Origin: Fagopyrum homotropicum
Taxonomy: Eukaryota > Streptophyta > Magnoliopsida > Caryophyllales > Polygonaceae
Reading direction: 5' to 3'
Length of the DNA: 64,000 nucleotides
Assembly: GCA_033239125.1 (NCBI GenBank)
Contig: BSWB01000001.1
Location: 41,823,501-41,887,500, forward strand
Shown here: positions 56,381 to 64,000 of the stretch, in pieces
Numbering within the stretch: position 1 is the first letter of the stretch
How the letters are laid out: each line of letters opens with the position of its first letter
Notes under the pieces: model-generated
Told to the model about the DNA's origin: nothing
What the model saw: the letters and a program-made list of their open reading frames with translations, nothing else
Databases searched by the model: none
Program-made: the position numbers and the translations under genes

Positions 56381-56727
56381 TGTTTATCTTATAATAACAA
56401 AAAATCATCATAAGAATATTTTGTTTTAAACTAAAAATTGATGATTTTGAAAGTTTAAACGTGGTGTAGGATATAATTTTGAGTAGGAAAATGTACGTTG
56501 AAGGTTGGTTTAGAGAGCTGTGTACAAACAATAAGTTTCTAGTATGCAACCAACGGTCCACAAGTTGAAATGTGGAGGATGAACATACGACGTGGGCTCT
56601 TTTATACCTTAAGGGTTACTGAAATTGATAATGTGTGCTGTTGGGTGAGGCATAGATTTACGGTTGAATTTAGAGAGCAGTAGTTGAAGTTGACAAACAA
56701 TTAGTTGGCAAAGTGATGAGATGGTGG

Positions 56728-56735
56728 TATAAATA
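56728..56735 (+). promoter_or_regulatory. TATA box of the monooxygenase gene
   Basis: TATAAATA, 46 bp before the ATG. Transcription would begin about 15 nt upstream of the start codon, giving a very short leader. Confidence 0.65.
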
Positions 56736-56773
56736 GGAACACAAGTAAGTACGTACGTAGTATTGAGAATTGA

Positions 56774-59068
56774 ATGGCGGAGGAGAAGAAGGTGGCGATA
56801 ATAGGGGCCGGAATCAGCGGTCTCCTAGCCTGCAAGTACTGTCTTTCAAAGGGGTTCAAGCCGGTAGTACTCGAGTGTGAGGGGCAGCTAGGTGGCGTCT
56901 GGGTCAACACACTCGAGACAACCCGACTTCAAACCCCCAAGGTGTTGTACCAATTTTCGGACTTCCCATGGCCGTCTTCGGTTGAGGAGATGCACCCAAC
57001 GGGGGAGCAAGTGTTGGAGTATGTCCGCTCCTATGCCGATCACTTTGGTCTGTTGAAGCATATAATGTTCAACACCAAGGTGGTAAGCATCGAGTTCCAT
57101 GGCCCGGAAACGGAGGCTTGGAGCGGGAGCAAGGGCAAATGGAGTCTCTTCTTGCAAGACGTTCCAACTCTTTCTCACCAAGTATGTAAACTCATTTAGT
57201 AAATATATTTCTATTTAACTCTTTTTTTTTTGTCTAGACGGAATTATATATAGGATAAAATTAGAGGATCTACAAAAATATAAGGGTCCGTTTGGTTTTA
57301 ACTCCGGAATCGGAAACGGAATGGAAACGAATCTAGTCCATATGTACACTCTTATTTATAAAAGTTTTTGGAATCATTCCTTATAGTTTGTAGTAATTGG
57401 AGTTGAATTTTGTTACTTTTGATACCTATAGGGTAACAAAATTGGGGAGACAAATGAAACAAAAAGGAATGATGCCATAAAATTTCATGAATAAGGATAT
57501 ACATATGGACTAAGTTCGTTTCCATTCCGTTTCCGTTTCCGTTTCCGTGGTTGGAACCAAATAGCCCTAAAAGTATAAAAAAAAAGTCTATTTAACCCAA
57601 TTCTGTACGTGCTTACGCGTGCAGGTGATGGAGTTTGAGTTCGTCTTGCTCTGCATTGGAAAGTTCAGCAACATTCCGAAAATACCGGTGTTCCCATTTG
57701 GGGAGGGGCCGGAGGTATTCAATGGGAAGGTCATACACTCCAAAGACTACTCGGCATTGGACTATGACTCCGCTAGGAAGGTGGTTGAGGGCAAGAAAGT
57801 GGTCGTCGTTGGCTTTCAGAAATCAGCTATTGATATTGCCTACCAGTGCTCCTTGCTAAATGGTAATCTATCAATACTATTTCTAACAAAATATAATTAG
57901 TTTTGAATTAGTGTAATTGTGTTTGAAGGCAACGAGCGTCCTTGCCATCTCATATACAAGAGTTCGAGTTGGAATCTCCGGGACTTTAGCGTTTGGGGGT
58001 TGCCTTTGGCTCTTCTCTACTTCAACCGATTTGCCGAGCTCTCAATTCACAAGCCCGGGGAGGGTATCTTCCTTTACCTTGTTGCTGCAATCCTTTCTCC
58101 TCTTGTAAGTCGTCCAACCTCAAATTTATAAAATATACACTCATTTTTATACGAAATAATTGGATAAGGTAGACTCTTTTTTATTAGTTTAAATCCCTCA
58201 AGATTTTACCACTGTACTATAATAGTGATAAAAGGCCTAGTTAGCTATTTTACCCTTCTTATATTGATCGAGTTTATTGATCAGAGGTGGCTGATTAGTA
58301 AAGTTGTAGAGAGCAACATAAGATACATACATCCTTTGAAGAAGTTTGGTGTGGTACCAGAGTGTAACTTTCTAGAGTCCATCTCTTCTTGCGTCCTCTC
58401 TGTGGTTCCAAATGGATTTTATAAGAATGTCGAGAAAGGGAGCATCATCCTTAAGAAAATAAAAAGCTTTAGCTTCTTCAAAGCCGGGGTCACACTTGAA
58501 GGAGAAGAAAAACCTCTTGAAGCCGATTTGGTCATCCTCGCCACAGGATTCAAGGGAGATGAAAAACTAAGAGACATATTCGCTTCTCCTGTGTTTAAAG
58601 ATCGCATAGTGGGCTCTCCAAAATGCATTCTTCCACTCTATAGGTTTCTTTGATTCTACTCCATTTCAAGTTGACTTAGCTTCAACCTCAAACTTACTAT
58701 TTTTCTGGGTAATTAATTTGTGTTACAGGCAATGCATTCATCCAAGGATACCACAACTAGCGGTTATTGGATACTCGGAGAGCCTATCAAATTTGTACAC
58801 GTCCGAGATGCGATGTCGATGGGTAGTAGAACTACTAGATGGTAAATTTAAGTTACCCGGAAGCGTTGAAATGGACGAGGATATTTCAAGATGGAATGAG
58901 ATTATAAAGATGTATGCGCCCAAGCACTATCGAAGATCATGCATTGCGATGCTCCACATATGGTACAATGATCAATTATGCAAGGACATGGGTTGGAACC
59001 CTAAAAGGAAGAAAGGATTCATTTCTGAATTATTCCATCCATATGGTCCCTTTGATTATGTAGCATAA
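56774..59068 (+). CDS. Flavin-containing monooxygenase, plant FMO1-like (506 aa, five exons)
   Basis: Seen: exons 56774-57181, 57625-57862, 57929-58104, 58285-58643 and 58729-59068. All have GT/AG borders and consistent phases, giving 507 codons with no lesion. FAD-binding GAGISG is at residues 11-16, the FMO signature FNGKVIHSKDY (FxGxxxHxxxY) at 168-178, the NADPH-site region VVVVGFQKSA at 195-204 (the plant FMO1 clade also has GF.KSA), and LATGF at 359-363. Known: these enzymes use FAD, NADPH and O2 to oxygenate nitrogen or sulfur centres. Arabidopsis FMO1 N-hydroxylates pipecolate in systemic immunity. The substrate here cannot be told. No signal peptide is seen. The length is normal for the family. 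The gene is isolated in transposon DNA and carries a MITE in intron 1. Confidence 0.93.
57284..57567. mobile_element. Tourist-like (PIF/Harbinger) MITE in intron 1
   Basis: Flanked by TAA on both sides (57281-57283, 57568-57570). Terminal inverted repeats of about 65 bp begin GGGTCCGTTTGG and end CCAAATAGCCC, then share GGAAACGGAATGGAAACGAA and TAGTCCATATGTA. 284 bp, no coding capacity. TWA duplications and GGG(C/T)C.GTTTGG ends are typical of Tourist MITEs. Confidence 0.88.
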
Positions 59069-59112
59069 CGTCTAACTGGGATTTATGGACACACTTAGTA
59101 ACGTAATATTCA

Positions 59113-59118
59113 AATAAA
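59113..59118 (+). terminator. Candidate polyadenylation signal of the monooxygenase gene
   Basis: AATAAA, 45 nt after the stop codon. Confidence 0.5.
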
Positions 59119-59228
59119 AATACCACCATCAACGCCTATACAAAAGCGCATACTCATCTATGTATAATCGACAATTGTTTTAAATTTTATCGTGCTTGGG
59201 TTATATAAACACCATTTTTTTTATTGGA

Positions 59229-59259
59229 CTAGTTGGCCCTGCGCGTGCTACGCACGCGC
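59229..59259 (-). mobile_element. Helitron 3' terminus
   Basis: On the minus strand: a perfect 8-bp-arm hairpin GCGCGTGC-GTA-GCACGCGC (59259-59241), 8 nt, then CTAG ending at 59229 and a T at 59228. A hairpin just before a CTRR end inserted next to T is the hallmark of Helitron 3' ends. The 5' end (minus-strand TC) must lie to the right. TCTCTACTA at 59526-59534 is one candidate but lacks the preceding A. Confidence 0.7.
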
Positions 59260-59534
59260 GTGCATTACTGTATTACTTATACGCTGTTTTATACGTTAAT
59301 TTTTACAAAAAATCAATTGGAATGCATTTATTTACATGATTTCGCTAAAAATCCAGTGAAGATGAATTTAGATCTGAAATTGTTAACGTTGCAATATAGT
59401 AATACTAATATATACATAGTAATTGTTTACATCGTTGTATTAATCGTCAAACTATAAATGAAAGAATAATCTCAAACTATAAATGAAATCATCAAACTAT
59501 AAATGATTATGAATGATTATGATCATAGTAGAGA

Positions 59535-61328
59535 ATTTGAGGTGTTGCACAACATAAAGATAAGCTATTTAAAAGGTGATGATTAAGTGAAGCTGAACTT
59601 ACATGGGTAAATGAATACTTATTATCAAAAGAACCAATATAAATTCCAACAAAAGTTTCAAACAATAAAAGTTCTCATTTTTTCAGACGGTTTCAAACAA
59701 TTCAGTTACAACAGAAAGCAACCAGAGCATTCCAAAAGCTAGTCCAGTGTCTACATAGTCAAGTAAAGATAACAACAACTAAATTTAGTGTCAGTCACAC
59801 AGTAATTGGGCAAAAATAGTCAACTTTTCCACAAGAACATTGTCGTGTTCTATACTTCTGTAACTAAAAACATATGGAAAGTCACCAATAAGACAGTATG
59901 CATGAAGAAACTAAAGTGAAACTAAAGTGAAGCTGGTGTGAGTTCAAAGAATGTACGCATCATCACCTTAGTACAAGATTTAACCTCATTCCTCATTCCC
60001 TCCATTCTTTTGTGTACAACAATTGATGTATATATACACTAAATATGAAGCAATGCTATTTTCTCATAAATTTTCATCGATAAATACAAAGTATTTAGAG
60101 TAAACTAAAATAATCCCAGTTGCTTGGGATACTTCCGTCTGAAAGCTATTGATCCTCGTCTGATAGAAAAAGATGTAGCTCTATCTTTTTAATTGTTTTC
60201 CCTAGATAACTGGCTTTGCATTGTGCCCAAAATGCAGTGCTCTTTAAATTGACAGCATTAGAAAACCCTCCTAACTTAGAGAATTGCATCTAATCCAGGG
60301 AATATCTCACCATTTTGTGACCCAAATAGCTTCCGGCTATCCTTTTTGCTTTAGTCAATTCAGTCAATCTCATCTAGCTAGGTATGTTACTTATGCCGCC
60401 ACTACCCTTATCAGTCCTTGAACAGGAGTTGTTGACGTTCAAATTGAAAGGGAACAATCTTAAATCCGCTTGGACATCAGATTGATTAAATGCACGACCT
60501 ATCAATCTTTTCAGCTGGGAGATGGTTGATCTACGATTGAAGGTTGTAGAAGCAGAGCTCAGAGCCTAGAACCCTCAGCTTTTCACCAAATGAAACCACA
60601 CCCGGAGTCTGACGTTGAGACTATGCATACAAAAATACATCAATGCCTCTTTGCCTCGCAACTGAAATGACACATATCAAGCCCTATCACTCTCATTTTT
60701 CCAGGACTCCACGAAGGATTAAAGCCAAGGATAGTTCACCCAAACTCTTCTTCAATTACCTTGTCCCTATGTCATGGACTCGTTCCATTACATTCTACAA
60801 CATTGAGAAACAAAAATCAATTGCCAAAATTGAAAAGCGAACGCAGGATTATAATCCATCACAGCTTAACAACTTATCATACTTGATTGCAATATAATGT
60901 AAGTCAATAACCTCCGATTACACACCAATTAAGAGCCAATTATCAATCTTAGAAACGACAAGTTAGATAATTAAATCCAAAGCCACGCATCTGATGTACC
61001 AAGTTAAGAAGCCAATTTCTACAGTAATAGCATAAAAAAACAATAGCATATTGACTATTTTGTAAGAAAGAACACCTCAATACCGAATCAGAGGCAACCA
61101 AAAAAGACTTAATTCAATGCCCGAAAAGCATCAACAAAACACATATAATCACCTGAATTCATGTAAGCTAAGAAAGCAAGCTAAACTCGATCCCGAATCA
61201 ACTATAATTAGCGATACTTTAATAGACGAGCAGAATTAAGATAGGCGTGTGTATATAAAATCGACAGGTTTTCATCAATTAATGCATAATGACTCAAAAG
61301 AAACAACAAATCCAATTGAAACAAATAC
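59535..61328. other. Probable Helitron interior or captured non-coding DNA
   Basis: No recognisable coding. The ORF at 60643-60897 has no domain. It lies downstream (minus sense) of the gene fragment at 61329-61910 and may be its intron or 3' sequence. Confidence 0.4.
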
Positions 61329-61910
61329 CTGATCAGAGAGAGGAATGGAGAGAAAGATATAGTGGAGGGTCGGAATTGGAGCCCTAAAATTGAGAGTAGG
61401 ATTCTTGGAGTGAGGTCTACAGATTTGTAGAATTCTAAGCAATGAAAGAGAAAGAGAGAGTTAATGTGCAAATTCAAACTTCTTGCAAATGAAACAAATA
61501 GACAGGGAAAGCTTACCTGAGGTGTGGAGTCCATGGAGATGGGTCCATATCCGAGAATGCTCCGATGGCGACGATTTCTTTAAGATTCGACATCCGCTCT
61601 CCTGTACAACAAACAGAATTAAAAAAAATGACACAGATTAAACAAGGAATACTGAGAAAGACTACCCAGACACAACAAAACAAAAACAAGAGATTTGATA
61701 ATGAAATTCGTTACCTGTTCGAACGGATCTGTGAACATATTTAAAGCCAAATCTTCGAAAGGAGATGTAATCATGGTTGTTGCTAGCCAGGTTGTGTCAT
61801 CCACAAAACAATACACGAAGACAAAACGTGTCGACAAAAGCCGTCATGAACAGAGTTGCTTGGCGAGGAGAAGACGTGTGGAAGATGAAGCGGTGGCCTT
61901 CACCATAATT
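61329..61910 (-). pseudogene. Spliced-looking 5' gene fragment (promoter plus three exons), unidentified
   Basis: Candidate exons: about 61910-61715 (donor CAG|GTAACG), 61601-61517 (acceptor TTGTACAG, donor CAG|GTAAGC) and 61434-61329 (acceptor TTGCTTAG, donor CAG|GTATTT). Upstream, GGGCC-containing words at 61912 and 61985-61995 resemble site II promoter elements of housekeeping genes. Several ATGs lie in the first exon (one short frame starts MVKATASSSTRLLL and stops early). Two frames stay open across the second and third exons, so I cannot choose the protein and recognise no family. It is on the same strand as the Helitron end at 59229, which would fit gene capture. Confidence 0.4.
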
Positions 61911-61949
61911 TGGGCCTCACATACCGCTTACAGCTTCGATTGCATTTGA

Positions 61950-62700
61950 GCCTGTTTGAGCGGCTTAGGCGTGATAACCGAAGCAGGTGGACAGCCCAAC
62001 GGGCCACTGATATGGCAAATGAGTCCGTTACTGTTCTTATTCCCAACTCAAACATATAATGTATATAAGATCCACGTCTATTTTGTGTTATTTTTTATAC
62101 ATATAAAAGTGTCTATGCGTTTCAAGAGGCGCATTTATTCCTTCCTCATCAATTGCGATCGTGATAGAGTTGAGAAACATGAATAATTAAGGGAGATATT
62201 GATGCTGAGTTCACAGAAAAACGCATAGTAGAATGTGGTTAATCCGTTGTCGCTGAGCACATGTGTTGTAACTAAACTAGGTATAAATTGTATTTTATTA
62301 TTACAAATCATGCAAGCTTTAAAAATATGTGGCAGTCATCAAAACAACTCCACTTGAATCTCTTAAAACTGTTCCATAATAAACTTCATTGTTGATAAAA
62401 AAAAAAAAAAATCAGTTTTAAGTTCAAGTTCATCCGTCAATTGTGTTGTAGGGTTTGGTTTTACTGACTACATTGATATGTGATATTAGATCAATTGTAT
62501 GTATTGAATGTATGTCTACATGAGTTATGGTAGCACGTATTTGAATTCTTCTTTTGTTATAGGTGTGAGAATGAATGTGAATTCTCCTTGGGGTTTCCAT
62601 AGAATGATGGTCATATTAATAATAAAAAATATATACATAATTATATAGTGAGCCCTCTATTTTACTCTATTTACATATGAGTTTTATTATACCCCGCAGT
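61950..62700. other. Intergenic DNA, probably including a decayed copia LTR
   Basis: No gene seen. An A14 run at about 62397. From its position next to copia pol in 3' orientation, part of 62200-62700 should be that element's 3' LTR, but no clear TG/CA ends or purine tract could be set. Confidence 0.35.
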
Positions 62701-62714
62701 CAAAACTGAAGGAG

Positions 62715-64000
62715 GTATTACAGTAAGACTGGATCTAAAATCTAAAAATATGTGTCTTGGAAGGCCCTTTGTAAATATGTCTGCATACTAGAAAGCCGAT
62801 GGGACGTAAAGAACTCGAACGTGACCGCGGGCAACCTTATCTCAGACGAAGTGAATGTCAATCTCGATATCCTTGGTTCGTTAGTGTTGAACCGGGTTGT
62901 TGGCAAGGTATGTTGTTGATGTTATCAGTGTAGACCACAGAGGCTTTGGTAAGGGGGCAATGAAGCTCAAGCAGTAAATTGTGAAGCCATGAACATTCCG
63001 ACACAACATTGTCAACACCTCTGTATTCTGCCTCGGCGCTAGATCGGGAAACCAGAGATTGGCGTTTGACAGACCACGAGATTAAAGTGTCGTTGAAGAA
63101 GACACAATAACCGGAGGTAGAGCGGCGGGTATTAGGACATCCAGCCCAGTCGTCATCTGTATAAGCAATAAGATCTGACTTAGGAGAAGGAGAAATGGTG
63201 ATACTTAATGATGATGTATACCTGATTTGTAGCGGATGATACGTTTGAGGGCAGCAAAGTGAGCTTCTCTGGGATCATGCATGAAAAGACAAACTTGTTG
63301 TACTGCATAATTGATGTCAGGGCAAGTGAAAGTCAGGTATTGAACCTCTCTAGATAAACTTCTGTATAGCGTCGGATCACTGGCTGCTGGACCACATGAG
63401 GCACTTAGCTTCAAAGAGGGCTCAACAAGTGTAGCAGAAGGTTTACATTTGGTCATTTTAGCACGTTCAATAATCTCTCTGGCGTACTTATCATGCGATA
63501 AGAATAACCTAGACGAACTTCTACGAACTGAAATGCCCAAGAAGTATGTTAACGCCCCGATATCCTTAAGAGCAAACTCCTTATCCAAAATCATGATCAA
63601 ATGGGTACGAAACTCATCAGAAGATGCAGTAAGGATGATGTCATCGACATAAAGAAGCAGGTAAGCAACGTTGGATCCATGACGGTAAATAAAGAGGGAT
63701 GAGTCACTCTTGTTGCCGAGGAATCCGATTTGAAGCAAGAAGCCTACAAAACGCTGAAACCAGGCTCGGGGTGCCTGCTTAAGACCATATAAAAACTTCT
63801 GCAGTAAACATACATGATTAGGTCTAGATGAATCACGAAAGCCAGGGGGCTGGAACATATAAACCGTCTCATTCAAATGCCCATGCAAGAAGACATTTTG
63901 AACGTCAAGCTGATAGATGGACCAAGAATGAGAAAATGCTGAGAACTGTCCGGATAGTGGCCGGTTTCACAACTGGGAAAGTTTCATCGCATTCAATATC
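62715..64000 (-). pseudogene. Ty1/copia pol (RT and RNase H), decayed, continues off the right edge
   Basis: Minus strand from 64000: DETFPVVKPATIRTVLS, a frameshift near 63940, SHSWSIYQLDVQNVFLHGHLN, LYGLKQAPRAWFQRF, then the RT active site LLLYVDDIILTAS (about 63630-63670), FLGISVRR and KYAREIIERA. After a shift near 63205 come the RNase H motifs DDDWAGCPNTRRSTSGYCVFF and AEAEYRGVDNVV with SECSWL (about 62990-63165), and further shifts lead to HFVRDKVARGHVRVL-like remnants. RT would copy the element RNA and RNase H remove it. Several frame breaks make this copy inactive. Confidence 0.85.

Noticed and set aside
59526..59534. TCTCTACTA (minus) as the definite Helitron 5' end
   Set aside because: The preceding base is T and not A, and a 9-mer can occur by chance at this scale; kept only as an alternative.

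Overview
The window is plant nuclear DNA, probably from a eudicot. The evidence is plant-type transposon families (MULE, hAT, Tourist-like MITE, Helitron, Ty1/copia, Ty3/gypsy), tRNA-Asp and tRNA-Met primer sites, and one intron-containing plant flavin monooxygenase gene. I cannot name the species. Almost all of the sequence is transposable-element DNA, much of it nested. Only two gene-like loci look intact by eye: a MULE transposase gene cut by the left edge, and the monooxygenase gene at 56774-59068.

Left part (1-9773). A five-exon MULE transposase gene lies on the minus strand (1-3090). It has a FAR1-like zinc finger, a DDE core, a SWIM finger, AT-hook motifs and a C-terminal OTU-protease-like domain whose catalytic Cys position is Tyr. 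Around its 5' side are three palindromes sharing the core TGTCCGTNACGGACA, plus AT-rich minisatellite DNA. A decayed plus-strand MULE pseudogene follows (about 5790-9380), preceded by five tandem micro-exon-like repeats. Next comes one end of a hAT-like element rich in GGATATCCGG words (9385-9720).

Middle part (9774-51590). This is a stack of LTR retrotransposons, which I label by family. B (minus strand, Ty3/gypsy, tRNA-Met primer) has LTRs at 9774-11703 and 23593-25431 with only an integrase tail and gag fragments between them. A (plus strand, Athila/Tat-like, tRNA-Asp primer, 12856-21222) sits inside B. It has near-identical 1739 bp LTRs and two long ORFs but no reverse transcriptase. C (minus strand, 25432-51590) is an older, decayed Ty3/gypsy element. 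D (plus strand, 28507-39785, target duplication CAGCA) is inserted in C's interior. A solo LTR of family A (31961-33731, duplication GCATA) is inserted in D. A second A-family element, A' (minus strand, 44957-51254, duplication TGGAG), is inserted in C's 5' LTR.

Family A is the most interesting system here. ORF1 joins an unfamiliar acidic N-terminal region to a remnant of the C-terminal half of an integrase. ORF2 is an ATHILA-ORF1-like protein with an acidic SUMO-interaction-like motif and a basic cluster. A 16-base imperfect palindrome (type CACCTCGACCGAGGTG) is scattered through the LTRs, the untranslated regions and even the coding sequence. A second motif, TGAGACTTACCCGGTRA, occurs four times in every LTR copy.

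Right part (51591-64000). Here there are decayed LTR and MULE fragments, a short fragment resembling a plant ARM-repeat protein, and the monooxygenase gene (506 residues, five exons, TATA box, a 284 bp Tourist-like MITE in intron 1). A minus-strand Helitron 3' terminus follows at 59229, then a spliced-looking gene-fragment promoter region that may have been captured by that Helitron, and finally a decayed Ty1/copia pol running off the right edge. Coordinates of LTRs, splice sites and target duplications were read by hand. Family names come from recognised motifs, not from database searches.
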